Below, piece after piece: positions 7,126 to 15,666 of a stretch of 64,000 nucleotides of DNA. The position numbers were made by a program, and so were the translations under genes. Under the pieces are notes generated by a model. The model made no database searches, was not told where the DNA came from, and was given only the letters and a program-made list of their open reading frames with translations. Numbering within the stretch: position 1 is the stretch's first letter; each line of letters opens with the position of its first letter. The DNA comes from Pelovirga terrestris. Lineage in GTDB: Bacteria > Desulfobacterota > Desulfuromonadia > Desulfuromonadales > Geopsychrobacteraceae. The stretch covers positions 62,001 to 126,000 of the forward strand of contig NZ_JACWUN010000008.1 of assembly GCF_014773365.1 (NCBI RefSeq), given 5' to 3'.

Positions 7126-7554
7126 ATAGACCTGGTCATTTTCAATGAAGTGTTCCGGTTCTCGCCGATTGTCAAAAACAAGGGTCAGGCATTCGCTGGA
7201 AAATGATTTGATGTTTTCAATCACATAATAGATCAAATCATCATTATCTTTGATAATCAGCAGCAATTTTAATTTTTTCCCCGATGAACGAAGCAGTTTT
7301 GTACTGAACAGTTGATCAATGGATTTCTGATCTATTGCAGATATCCTGCTGTCGAGAAAATCGACGACCCTGTAGCGAACCGGTTGTGAGCGAAGGGTTC
7401 TTTGGACGTTGGTAGAAAGATAAAGTGCTTCTGCCAGACAAATCTGACCAGATACACGTTCAAAAAAAATGTCATTTTCAACTCGATAATCGTATTTTTG
7501 GATGGTCTGCGCTGCCATCTCATCCAAAACACAACAGTTGTTTCGCATATCCAT
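7105..7554 (-). CDS. Conserved-looking hypothetical protein, possibly STAS-like
   Basis: The product is 149 aa from an ATG at 7552-7554, chosen because an AGAGGA SD sits four bases upstream; the frame is open a further 28 codons but that part looks like noise. I do not recognise the family. The pattern 'YRVVDFLDSRISAIDQKSIDQLF...KLKLLLIIKDNDDLIYYVIENIKSF...LTLVFDNRREPEHFI' alternates strands and helices in a way that recalls STAS/SpoIIAA-type regulators. There is no signal peptide or membrane segment. It is convergent with and overlaps the diguanylate cyclase gene. The region is AT-richer than its neighbours. The STAS idea is weak; the existence of the gene is better supported. Confidence 0.6.
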   Translation of the reverse strand: MDMRNNCCVLDEMAAQTIQKYDYRVENDIFFERVSGQICLAEALYLSTNVQRTLRSQPVRYRVVDFLDSRISAIDQKSIDQLFSTKLLRSSGKKLKLLLIIKDNDDLIYYVIENIKSFSSECLTLVFDNRREPEHFIENDQVYSMANCS

Positions 7555-8001
7555 TAGTCCTCTTGTGTTGTTCTTTGCACGATCACAAAGAACCAAAAAG
7601 AGAAGCAAAAAACATACCTCAACCCCCCAAAAAACCATACCCCTCGATAAATCAACACCCTAACAGTCATATTTAGCATAGTTGTTAAAACTCATTGACT
7701 GCATCAATGTTCAATTCCCAACACGAAAAATTTCACGCTAACGACTAACCTACTGAAATTCATTAATTTATATTGTAAAAGGCCACCTGTTCAATTTACA
7801 ACAGGGGCGACACCCCCGACCCGGTGCTGGACAGATACCAATGTGGTTGTTGTTTCACCGCCCCCCCCCTCTATCCTCCGCCGCCTGCTTGACGTTACAA
7901 TAGGACCAGCCGACAAGGTAACTATTCAGCTCTATCCTTGCGCCGGGCCTTTGGATCCGGTGCTGAACAGAGACCCGGCAACGTCAATTATCGGGGGCAC
8001 G
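7555..8001. other. Intergenic region with short dispersed repeat, upstream of selO
   Basis: The left half (7600-7800) is AT-rich with no recognisable gene. The right half carries two copies of a 22-bp dispersed repeat with core CCGGTGCTGAACAGA (7818-7839 and 7954-7975); a third copy lies at 20102-20122. Between them is a run of nine C residues (7861-7869). The selO frame is open back to 7843, but this part encodes low-complexity sequence made by the repeats and is not counted as protein. Confidence 0.6.
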
Positions 8002-9486
8002 ATGGCCACTGCAGAATTCGCGACGTCAGCACAGACCGGTTGGAACTTTGATAACAGCTACCTTAAGCTGCCCGATATGTTCTACCAGCGACAAGCGCCG
8101 GTGGCGGTGCGGGATCCTCAGTTGACGCTATTTAATCACCTCCTGGCAGAGCAACTCGGCCTTAAATCGCAGGAACTGAATACTTCCCGGGGTGCTGAAA
8201 TTTTTGCCGGAAACCTGTTGCCTCCGGGCGCTGTTCCTCTCGCCCAAGCCTATGCCGGCCATCAGTTTGGCGGCTTTACCATGCTGGGGGACGGCCGCGC
8301 CCTGCTGTTAGGCGAGCAGATCACCCCGGCGGGAGAGCGGGTCGATATTCAGCTCAAGGGCTCCGGTCAAACGCCCTTTTCGCGCCGTGGCGATGGACGG
8401 GCGGCATTAGGGCCGATGCTGCGCGAATATCTGATCAGCGAGGCGATGCATGCCCTCGGTATCCCGACCAACCGGAGTCTGGCGGTGGTGACAACGGGGG
8501 AATCGGTGCGCCGCGATACCCTGCTGCCGGGCGCGGTCCTGACCAGAGTCGCGGCCAGCCATCTGCGCGTCGGCACCTTCGAATACGCCGCCTGGCGCGG
8601 CACCAGGGATGACGTGAAAATTCTCGCTGATTACTGTATCCACCGCCACTACCCGGAGGCCGCCGCGCAGGACAATCCTTACCTCGCCTTGCTCGAGGCA
8701 GTTATCGACCGACAAGCTGCTCTCGTCGCGGGGTGGCTGTTGATCGGCTTTATTCACGGGGTGATGAACACCGACAATGTATCGATTGCCGGAGAAACCA
8801 TCGATTACGGCCCCTGCGCCTTTATGGACGCCTACAACCCTGCCACCGTGTTCAGTTCCATCGATCATCAGGGGCGCTACGCCTATGCCAACCAACCCCC
8901 CATCACCCAGTGGAACCTGACCCGTTTTGCCGAAACCCTGTTGCCGCTATTGGCCGAACAGCAGAAAACCGCTGTCGCTATGGCGCAACAGGCGCTGGAT
9001 CAATTTGAGAGTAGATTTCGGCGCTACTGGTTACCAGGGATGCGAGGAAAACTGGGATTGCTGGACGAACAAGAGCAGGATGTCGCACTGATTGACGATC
9101 TGCTCGCCATCATGCAGCGCTTGCGCGCCGATTATACCAACAGTTTCCGTGATCTGGCCGATGAGCAATTAACGCACAGCGAGCTGCATCAGGACGCAGC
9201 ATTTCAGGAATGGCACAAACGCTGGCGGGAGCGACTGGCGCAACAGGGGCAACCGTTGCGCACAGTCAGAAAAATCATGGATCGGCACAATCCGGCGGTG
9301 ATTCCGCGCAACCATCGGGTCGAAGGGGCGCTGACCGCCGCCGAACAGGATGGCAACCTGCAACCTTTTGAACATCTGCTGCGGATCCTGGCAACGCCCT
9401 ATGCCGACCTGGCTGACGCTGACCGCGACTACCGTGAACCGCCGGAACCCTCAAATCGAATCTATCAAACCTTCTGTGGAACCTGA
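8002..9486 (+). CDS. selO: SelO-type protein AMPylase (YdiU family)
   Basis: The 494-aa length is normal for bacterial SelO. The start is placed at ATG 8002 because family proteins begin shortly before 'WNFDNSYLKLP' and a GGGGG ribosome site precedes it; upstream in-frame sequence is repeat derived. Hallmarks: 'AYAGHQFGGFTMLGDGRALLLGE', 'QLKGSGQTPFSRRGDGRA' (nucleotide-binding lysine near 119), 'MLREYLISEAMHALGIPT' and 'HGVMNTDNVSIAGETIDYGPC' (catalytic-loop N and metal-binding D). SelO is a pseudokinase-fold enzyme that transfers AMP to protein Ser/Thr/Tyr residues and is tied to redox stress. The third residue from the end is Cys (TFCGT), the position of selenocysteine in animal SELENOO and of Cys in E. 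coli. Confidence 0.93.
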   Translation: MATAEFATSAQTGWNFDNSYLKLPDMFYQRQAPVAVRDPQLTLFNHLLAEQLGLKSQELNTSRGAEIFAGNLLPPGAVPLAQAYAGHQFGGFTMLGDGRALLLGEQITPAGERVDIQLKGSGQTPFSRRGDGRAALGPMLREYLISEAMHALGIPTNRSLAVVTTGESVRRDTLLPGAVLTRVAASHLRVGTFEYAAWRGTRDDVKILADYCIHRHYPEAAAQDNPYLALLEAVIDRQAALVAGWLLIGFIHGVMNTDNVSIAGETIDYGPCAFMDAYNPATVFSSIDHQGRYAYANQPPITQWNLTRFAETLLPLLAEQQKTAVAMAQQALDQFESRFRRYWLPGMRGKLGLLDEQEQDVALIDDLLAIMQRLRADYTNSFRDLADEQLTHSELHQDAAFQEWHKRWRERLAQQGQPLRTVRKIMDRHNPAVIPRNHRVEGALTAAEQDGNLQPFEHLLRILATPYADLADADRDYREPPEPSNRIYQTFCGT

Positions 9487-9536
9487 TACAGTGGAATGGT
9501 TGCGTTTAACCTCAACCCATTGCCATTGATCTTTTG

Positions 9537-10769
9537 ATGAAACCACCTAAATTTATCGCAGAACATCCACAACTGGCCCTGTTTGCCCTGTTTGCCACGG
9601 CTACCTCAGGTTTTGGCCAGACATTTTTCATCTCGGTTTTCGGCCATCTGATTCGTGATGAATTTGTCTTGAGCAACAGCGCTTACGGCTTGAGCTACGG
9701 TGGTGCGACCCTGGTTTCGGCGCTGCTGCTACTGAAATTTGGCGCACTGGTGGACACCCGCCCCTTACCCCAACTGACCCTGGCGGCATTGCTGATTCTG
9801 GTTGGCGGTTGCCTGATGATCGGGCTGGCTGCCCACTGGCTGATGCTGATTCCCGGTTTTTTGCTGATCCGCTTTGGTGGCCAGGGGCTCTTGTCCCATC
9901 TGGGTGTTACGGTGGCCGGGCGCTATTTTCATCAGCAACGCGGACGCGTCATGGCCCTCACCGTTAGCGGTTTTCCCTTGGCAGAATCGACCTTGCCGTT
10001 GGCTGCCGGACTCTTGCTGGTCCTTGGTAACTGGCGCCTGCCGTGGTTTGTTGCCGTTACTTTTCTGTTACTGGTTGCTCTGCCGATGTTACTGCTGCTG
10101 GCGCGCCATGCCCCACCGCCGGACGACACCAGGCAACAGACGACGACCAACGACCAACAGACCAGCCTGACCCGTAACCAGGTGCTGCGTGACCCCGGCT
10201 TTTATCTGCTGTTACCCGCGGCCCTGGCGACTCCTTTTACCATTACCGCTATTCTCTTTCATCAGGCCGCTATTGTCGGCCTGCGTGGCTGGCCACTGGA
10301 AAAGATTGGCGTCGCCTTTACCGGCTTTGCCCTCGGTCATCTGCTCAGCCTGCTGGTTGCCGGACCACTGGTTGATCGTCTCGGTGCCCAGCGCACCCTG
10401 GCTGTGGGTCTGCTGCCTCTGGTCGGCGGCTTGCTGGTGTTGGCCATCATCCCCGGTGACTGGGCTCTCTACCTCTATCTGCTGCTGACCGGAGGCAGTC
10501 TTGGTGGCAGTGGTGCGGCCGCTGGAGCCCTGTGGCCGGAGCGCTACGGCACCCGGCACCTTGGCGCCATCCGCTCTGTTGCCTCGGCCATCATGGTCGT
10601 GTCAACGGCACTGGCACCGGTACTGGTGGGGTTTATCCTGGATATCACTGATTCCGCGACCCTGATCGGTCTATTACTGGCGGCGCTGGTCAGCATGGCA
10701 ATCCTGCTGACATTCAAGGTACGCCCCCCCGGAAATAGGCTGAAATCGGGGGACATAATACCGATTTAA
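9537..10769 (+). CDS. MFS transporter whose 3' end lies in a palindromic repeat
   Basis: The 410-aa protein has about twelve hydrophobic segments and the MFS layout, with a hydrophilic central loop at about residues 190-215 (PPPDDTRQQTTTNDQQTS). It resembles the oxalate/formate and monocarboxylate MFS groups, but no substrate can be assigned. ATG 9537 is preferred over the in-frame TTG at 9534. The last nine or so residues (LKSGDIIPI) and the TAA stop are encoded by the first copy of the GGGGGACATAATACC repeat, so the original C terminus has probably been replaced by the repeat. It is convergent with the ABC-F gene, whose stop lies in the same repeat block. Confidence 0.85.
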   Translation: MKPPKFIAEHPQLALFALFATATSGFGQTFFISVFGHLIRDEFVLSNSAYGLSYGGATLVSALLLLKFGALVDTRPLPQLTLAALLILVGGCLMIGLAAHWLMLIPGFLLIRFGGQGLLSHLGVTVAGRYFHQQRGRVMALTVSGFPLAESTLPLAAGLLLVLGNWRLPWFVAVTFLLLVALPMLLLLARHAPPPDDTRQQTTTNDQQTSLTRNQVLRDPGFYLLLPAALATPFTITAILFHQAAIVGLRGWPLEKIGVAFTGFALGHLLSLLVAGPLVDRLGAQRTLAVGLLPLVGGLLVLAIIPGDWALYLYLLLTGGSLGGSGAAAGALWPERYGTRHLGAIRSVASAIMVVSTALAPVLVGFILDITDSATLIGLLLAALVSMAILLTFKVRPPGNRLKSGDIIPI

Positions 10770-10884
10770 ACAACAAATCGACCGAAATCGGGGGACATAA
10801 TGCCGATTTAAACAACAAATTGACCGAAATCGGGGGACATAATACCGATTTAAACAACAAATCGGTATTATGTCCCCCGATTTC
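10742..10884. repeat. Three direct copies plus one inverted copy of a GGGGGACATAATACC element
   Basis: Units of 42 bp start at 10742, 10784 and 10826; each carries AAATCGGGGGACATAATACC followed by GATTTAAACAACAAAT. The third unit is followed by a perfect inverted copy at 10859-10884, giving a 26-bp stem with a 7-nt loop (10852-10858). The array sits exactly between two convergent genes and supplies both stop codons. The hairpin could work as a two-way terminator. Related palindromes occur at 17618-17668, 18552-18585 and 18676-18709. They resemble REP-type elements moved by Y1-type (RAYT) transposases; no such gene is in the window. Confidence 0.9.
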
Positions 10885-12508
10885 ACCCCCAGTTTCCGGT
10901 CTTTTCCAGATAATATTCATATCCTCCCGCAAAAGGGGTCATGACACCATGGTCGATCTCAAAAACGCGATTGACCAGTGAGCGCAGAAAGTGGCGATCG
11001 TGACTGACGATCAATACCGTCCCGGCAAACCCCTGCAGTGCTTCGAGCAACACCTCGCGCGACTGGATATCGAGGTGGTTGGTCGGCTCATCAAGGATCA
11101 GCAGATTTAAAGGGCGACCAAGCAGGGTGGCGAGCACCAGGCGCGATTTCTCCCCGCCGGAAAGTTTGTCGACCCGTTTCTCAACATCATCCCCCGGAAA
11201 CAAAAAGGCCGCACAGAGGTTACGCAGCACCCCGACGGTCAGTTGCGGCAGGGCATCCTGTACGGTTTCGTAGACGGTTTTTTTCGGATCGAGCAGATCC
11301 ATCGAGTGCTGGCTGAAATAGCCGGGGAAGACATTGGCTCCTACCGTCACAGTCCCCTGACTCGGCGCTACCTGCTCACTGAGAACTTTCAGAAAGGTCG
11401 ATTTTCCGGCGCCATTGATCCCCACCACAGCAATCTTATCACCGCGCTGTACCAGCCCGGACACTCCGGAAAACACCGGCAGATCGCGCCCATCCTCGCG
11501 TTGCCAGACCTTAGCGAGATCCTTGAAAGCCAGCACGTCATCACCACTACGCGGCGGCTCAGCAAAGTCGAAGCGCACCAATCGTTGTTCCTGCGGCAGT
11601 TCAATCCGATCAATCTTTTCCAGCTTTTTTACCCGTGACTGCACCTGGGCGGCGTGGGAGGCACGGGCAGCGAAGCGGGCGATGAAATCCTCTTCCTTGG
11701 CGAGCATCTCCTGCTGGCGGCGATGGCTGGCGATCAGCTGCTCACGGCGAATATCACGCTCGCGCAGATAAAAATCGTAATTACCGCCGTAGGTGGTAAT
11801 GGTACCGTTGCCCACCTCGATAATGCGCGTCACCAGCCGATTCATAAAATCGCGGTCGTGGCTGGTCATCAGCAGGGAGCCCTGGTACTCATCGTTGAGC
11901 CAGTTTTCCAGCCAGATGATCGACTCCAGATCAAGGTGGTTGGTCGGCTCGTCAAGCAGCAGCACATCGGGATTCAGGGTGAGAATCCGGGCCAGGGCAA
12001 TGCGCATTTTCCAGCCACCGCTGAAGCTTTCAACCGGGCGGTTATAGTCGTCGGGGCCAATCCCCAGCCCGGTGAGTACTGCCTGGGCGCGTGATTCCAG
12101 ATCATAGCCTCCACGCTGCTCGTATTCCTGCTGGACGTCACCGTAACGCTCGAGCAGCTGGGCCATGGCGTCATCATCCATCGGCTCGCACATCTGCGCT
12201 TCCATGGCAGTGATTTCCTGTCCGAGGCGGACGGTCTTTTCCGAGGCGGCAATCACTTCGGCAAGGGCGCTGCGGCCGGCCATGTCACCGACGTCCTGCG
12301 AGAAATAACCGATCACCGTTTTTTTTGAACAGGTGATATCACCACCATCGAGGCCTTCCTCGCCGTTGATCAGACGGAAAATGGTGGATTTACCGGCACC
12401 GTTGGGGCCAACCAGGCCGGTGCGGCTAGCGGGAAGGATCTGGCAGCCGGCATTTTTGAACAGCACGCGATGACCATGCTGCTTGGTAATGTTGGTCAGG
12501 TGAATCAT
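10883..12508 (-). CDS. ABC-F family ATPase (Uup/EttA/YheS type)
   Basis: The 541-aa protein has two ABC ATPase domains and no membrane domain. First domain: Walker A GPNGAGKST near residue 34, signature FSGGWKMRIALAR and Walker B 'DVLLLDEPTNHLDLES'. Second domain: GINGAGKST near 368, LSGGEKSRLVLA and 'LLILDEPTNHLDIQS'. Between them is a charged linker of about 80 residues (from about 240), the P-site tRNA interaction motif of ABC-F proteins. Family members bind the ribosomal E site and help translation of stalled complexes; some give antibiotic resistance, but nothing here points to that subgroup. Start: SD AGGA eight bases before the ATG. The stop codon overlaps the repeat at 10859-10884. 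Confidence 0.92.
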   Translation of the reverse strand: MIHLTNITKQHGHRVLFKNAGCQILPASRTGLVGPNGAGKSTIFRLINGEEGLDGGDITCSKKTVIGYFSQDVGDMAGRSALAEVIAASEKTVRLGQEITAMEAQMCEPMDDDAMAQLLERYGDVQQEYEQRGGYDLESRAQAVLTGLGIGPDDYNRPVESFSGGWKMRIALARILTLNPDVLLLDEPTNHLDLESIIWLENWLNDEYQGSLLMTSHDRDFMNRLVTRIIEVGNGTITTYGGNYDFYLRERDIRREQLIASHRRQQEMLAKEEDFIARFAARASHAAQVQSRVKKLEKIDRIELPQEQRLVRFDFAEPPRSGDDVLAFKDLAKVWQREDGRDLPVFSGVSGLVQRGDKIAVVGINGAGKSTFLKVLSEQVAPSQGTVTVGANVFPGYFSQHSMDLLDPKKTVYETVQDALPQLTVGVLRNLCAAFLFPGDDVEKRVDKLSGGEKSRLVLATLLGRPLNLLILDEPTNHLDIQSREVLLEALQGFAGTVLIVSHDRHFLRSLVNRVFEIDHGVMTPFAGGYEYYLEKTGNWG

Positions 12509-12536
12509 TGTCCAATTCCTGTAGGTCTGATAGTCA

Positions 12537-12558
12537 AGGGGCGATTCATGAATCGTCC
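12537..12558. repeat. Short palindrome GGGGCGATTCATGAATCG
   Basis: The segment between the ABC-F start and the sodium channel stop holds a near-perfect palindrome centred on ATTCATGAAT, flanked by AAGG and CCTT. This form of interspersed palindrome is widespread in many bacterial genomes and could also act as a terminator for the channel gene. Confidence 0.6.
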
Positions 12559-13431
12559 TTACGGTTTGGCAGTGAACTGATTGACCGATGTACCTTTGAG
12601 CAGCTCCTTCAGCTCGCGGATCTCTCCGCGCAAGCTGTCGATATCGGCATGCAGCTGTCGCTCTTTTTCTTCAGCCAGCGCTTCAATATCACGCATCTGT
12701 TCTTGCTGGGCAACATGAGCCTGGCTCTGCATAGCATCAACGATCACGGCGATAAACAGATTGAGCATGGTGAAGGTCGCCAGCATGATAAAGGGGACAA
12801 AAAACAGCCAGGCGTAGGGGAACACCTCGAGCACCGGCCGGACGATCCCCATCGACCAGCTTTCCAGGGTCATGATCTGAAAGAGGGTGTACATGGAGGC
12901 GTTGATGGAACCGAACCAGTCGGGAAAATCGGCACCGAACAGCTTGGTGCTCATGACGGCCGCCACGTAAAACACCAGCAACAACAGTGCGATAATCGAA
13001 CTCATGCCGGGAATCGCCGCCAGCAACGCTGACACCACCACGCGCATGCGCGGCGACGCCGAGGCCAGACGCAACACCCGCAATACCCGCAAGCTGCGCA
13101 GAATACTGAAGGCACCGGTCGCCGGCACCAGAGCAATACCGACGACGATAAAATCAAACACCCGCCAGGGTTCACGGAAAAAGCCGCGTGGCCCCATGGC
13201 AATAATCGCCAGAGTCAACTCCACGACGAAAATCAACAGGCACAAACGATCAAGCTGAAACAGCAAATTTCCATAGGGTTCATTGATACTCGGCACCGTT
13301 TCCAGCCCGAGAAGCACCGCGTTAAACATAATCACGGCAATCACCAGCCGCTGGATAACGCGGCTTTCCAGCCAGTAGTACAAACGGATTCGCCAGTCCA
13401 TCAATTGCTTCGTCGGTTGTTTGGTTGTCAT
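12559..13431 (-). CDS. Bacterial voltage-gated sodium channel (NavAb/NaChBac type)
   Basis: The 290-aa single-repeat six-TM channel matches the BacNav plan. The S4 voltage sensor has arginines every third residue (R112, R115, R118, R121 in LRSLRVLRVLRLAS). The pore carries the selectivity filter TLESWS (188-193) inside 'LFQIMTLESWSMGIVRP', nearly identical to NavAb as I recall it. S6 is 'FVPFIMLATFTMLNLFIAVIVDAM', followed by a neck and a C-terminal coiled coil (about 245-282, heptads in IDSLRGEIRELKELL) that holds the tetramer together. It should form a homotetrameric, voltage-opened Na+ channel in the inner membrane, linked in other bacteria to motility and pH homeostasis. It is transcribed alone or behind nothing obvious; glycerate kinase is divergent from it. 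Confidence 0.93.
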   Translation of the reverse strand: MTTKQPTKQLMDWRIRLYYWLESRVIQRLVIAVIMFNAVLLGLETVPSINEPYGNLLFQLDRLCLLIFVVELTLAIIAMGPRGFFREPWRVFDFIVVGIALVPATGAFSILRSLRVLRVLRLASASPRMRVVVSALLAAIPGMSSIIALLLLVFYVAAVMSTKLFGADFPDWFGSINASMYTLFQIMTLESWSMGIVRPVLEVFPYAWLFFVPFIMLATFTMLNLFIAVIVDAMQSQAHVAQQEQMRDIEALAEEKERQLHADIDSLRGEIRELKELLKGTSVNQFTAKP

Positions 13432-13514
13432 TTCTTTACTCGCTAGGCATCGTCTTTTGCTAAACTACAAACGCTGGAAGTTAAAGCAGGAATCAGGCTA
13501 AAATTCAATGGAAA

Positions 13515-14963
13515 ATGGATATCCGTATGAACCCTCAATCTGGATCAACCATCAGGATCAACAACCCGACCACAGCGGCAGCACCCAAACCTCAAACCTG
13601 TCGACACCACCTGCAACAGATAGTTCAAGCGGCGCTACAGCGAGTTGACCCTTACCAGGCGATCCACACCAGGGTCACCCTGTGCGGCGACCTGTTGCGG
13701 GTTAACACTGAAGACCTGGCAATCGACCTCGACCTGAGCCACTATGGCCGGATCCTGCTGCTGGGAGCGGGCAAGGCCACGGCGCCGATGGCCCGAGCAT
13801 TCGAAGAGCTGTTGGGAGAGCGCATCGACACGGGGCTGATCTGCGTCAAAGAGGGACATCTCGAAGCATTGCAACGCACCGAGGTTATTGAAGCCTCGCA
13901 CCCGGTCCCCGATCAGCGCGGGCTTGACGCTGCGCGCCGCTTTGCGCAACTGGCCAACATCGCTGACGAAAAAACCCTGATCATCAATTGTCTTTCCGGC
14001 GGCGCTTCGGCCCTGCTCCCCTACCCCCTGGAGCTGCAATCTTCCGGCGCTGGAGTTGCTGTTTCCCTGGCCGATAAACAGATCCTCACCCGCCTGCTGC
14101 TGGGCTGTGGCGCGCCCATCGACGAGATCAATTGTGTCCGCAAGCACCTCTCCGCCATCAAGGGAGGGCATTTTTTACGCCTGGCGGCACCGGCCCGGAG
14201 CCTCAACTTTATTCTCTCCGACGTTGTCGGCGACGACCTCAGCAGTATCGCTTCCGGCCTGACCAGTGCGGATCCCACCACCTTCAGCGACGCCATCAAC
14301 ATTATTGATCGTTATCAGCTGCGATCGCGAACCCCGGCCAGTATCCTGGCGGCCCTGGAACTGGGGCTGGCCGGCACGTTGGCTGAAACCCCCAAGGAAG
14401 GTGACCATTGCCTCAGCTATGCGACCAATATCCTTATCGGCACCAATCACCACGCTCTGCTGGCGGCAGAGCAACAAGCCAGACAGCTCGGCTATCACAC
14501 CCGGGCGGGTAGCGTCATGATCACCGGCGAAGCCCGCCATGCCGCGCGCTACCTGGCAACCATTGCCCGGGAGGTCGCCGCCAGTGACCTGTTCATGGAA
14601 AAACCGGCGTGTCTGCTGTTTGGTGGCGAAACGGTGGTCACGCTGCAAGGGAACGGCAAGGGGGGGCGCAATCAGGAACTGGCGCTGGCATTTCTGCAGG
14701 AGTTATCAGCATGGGGAGATGCTCTGAACAAGAAGGTGTTCTTTCTCTCGGCCGCAACCGACGGCAACGACGGACCGACCGACGCTGCCGGCGCTTTTGC
14801 CGACGCCGAGGTCCTGTCCCGCGCCAAAAGTGACGCTCTGGAGATAGATCGCTACCTTGGCGACAACGATTCCTATCACTTTTTCGAAAAGGTTACAGGG
14901 TTGCTCATGACCGGCCCGACCAACACCAATGTTGGTGATCTGCAGATAATCCTTATTTACTGA
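13515..14963 (+). CDS. Glycerate 2-kinase (GckA/TtuD, MOFRL family)
   Basis: The 482-aa protein has an N-terminal DUF4147-type domain ('LLLGAGKATAPMARAFEELLG', 'ASHPVPDQRGLDAARR', 'NCLSGGASALLPYP') and a C-terminal MOFRL domain ('CLLFGGETVVTLQGNGKGGRNQELALAF', 'AATDGNDGPTDAAGAFAD', 'NDSYHFFEKVTGLLMTGPTNTNVGDLQI'). It phosphorylates D-glycerate at C2, feeding glycolate- and serine-derived carbon into lower glycolysis. The start may be ATG 13515 or 13527; neither has a strong SD, and the first 30 residues are low complexity. It overlaps the end of the convergent gspB-like gene by 7 nt. Confidence 0.9.
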   Translation: MDIRMNPQSGSTIRINNPTTAAAPKPQTCRHHLQQIVQAALQRVDPYQAIHTRVTLCGDLLRVNTEDLAIDLDLSHYGRILLLGAGKATAPMARAFEELLGERIDTGLICVKEGHLEALQRTEVIEASHPVPDQRGLDAARRFAQLANIADEKTLIINCLSGGASALLPYPLELQSSGAGVAVSLADKQILTRLLLGCGAPIDEINCVRKHLSAIKGGHFLRLAAPARSLNFILSDVVGDDLSSIASGLTSADPTTFSDAINIIDRYQLRSRTPASILAALELGLAGTLAETPKEGDHCLSYATNILIGTNHHALLAAEQQARQLGYHTRAGSVMITGEARHAARYLATIAREVAASDLFMEKPACLLFGGETVVTLQGNGKGGRNQELALAFLQELSAWGDALNKKVFFLSAATDGNDGPTDAAGAFADAEVLSRAKSDALEIDRYLGDNDSYHFFEKVTGLLMTGPTNTNVGDLQIILIY

Positions 14964-15664
14964 CCCCGGCGCGGCAGCAGGAAACGATAGCGGCCGGAAC
15001 GCAAGATCGCCCCATTGCTGGTAATTTCATCAACGCTGAGATTGTCCGCTATTTGCGTTCCCTCACGCACCAGGTGACCGTTGATCTGCACCAGACTGGC
15101 AGCGGCATCGGCAGCATTATAGGCATGCAACGCCATTTGCAACGGGGGTAAGCGGCGCCGAACCTCTGTCGGCAAGTCACTGATAGCGTAAACCTGATTC
15201 TCGAGCGGCGGTGGAGTCGTCATTATAACAGGCTCCGCAGCAGGCCCTTGAACCGGCACAGGAACGGGTTGTAGAGCTTCTGCTGACGGGGCAGAAACAG
15301 CAGCAGCCGGTTCCCCGGTTTGAGCTACCAGGGATTGCGGGGCGGGTTCAAGATCCTCGTGTGACTGCGCTGTCGGCGCCGGAATGACCACCGGAGGCTG
15401 TGCTGCCGGTGCCGGAACTGACGGCTCGGCAATCCCTATTTCCGGCATTTCCGACCTGTTCGTAGCATTCCAGGGGCGTTGCCACACGAGCACACCGAGC
15501 AGCAGCAGAATTGCCAGTAATAAAACAATCATCAGTAACTGTAATGATCGTCGCCGCGCGATTATTTTTTTATCGTACAGCTCAAAAAGCGCAACAGATT
15601 CCCCCCCAGCTTGTGCTCGGCGTTTATGTTCTGATTTTTTCAAGGCATCAAGAATAAATGACAT
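14957..15664 (-). CDS. gspB: GspB-like type II secretion assembly factor
   Basis: The 235-aa protein begins MSFILDALKKSEHKRR, the recognisable N terminus of GspB/ExeB-type proteins, has one membrane segment (about residues 42-62), a long Pro/Ala/Gln-rich periplasmic spacer (about 75-155) and a C-terminal T2SSB domain ('LPPLQMALHAYNA..AASLVQINGHLVREGTQIADNLSVDEI...ILRSGRYRFLLPR'). A second ATG two codons upstream overlaps the exeA stop, but the SD GGGAG is eight bases before the chosen start. With ExeA it forms the complex that opens peptidoglycan for the secretin. No other secretion genes are near, so the pair could also serve MSHA-type pili. Confidence 0.85.
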   Translation of the reverse strand: MSFILDALKKSEHKRRAQAGGESVALFELYDKKIIARRRSLQLLMIVLLLAILLLLGVLVWQRPWNATNRSEMPEIGIAEPSVPAPAAQPPVVIPAPTAQSHEDLEPAPQSLVAQTGEPAAAVSAPSAEALQPVPVPVQGPAAEPVIMTTPPPLENQVYAISDLPTEVRRRLPPLQMALHAYNAADAAASLVQINGHLVREGTQIADNLSVDEITSNGAILRSGRYRFLLPRRGQ

Positions 15665-15666
15665 CT

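Noticed and set aside
7843-8001. N-terminal extension of SelO
   Set aside because: It is low complexity, holds the C9 tract and the dispersed repeats, and family proteins begin near 'WNFDNSY'.
10742-10884. Evenly spaced repeats that might be a CRISPR array
   Set aside because: The 42-bp units have no unique spacers: the whole unit repeats and ends in an inverted copy. No cas genes are present.
10883-12508. ABC-F antibiotic resistance protein
   Set aside because: General Uup/YheS-like features only. No leader peptide or resistance context.
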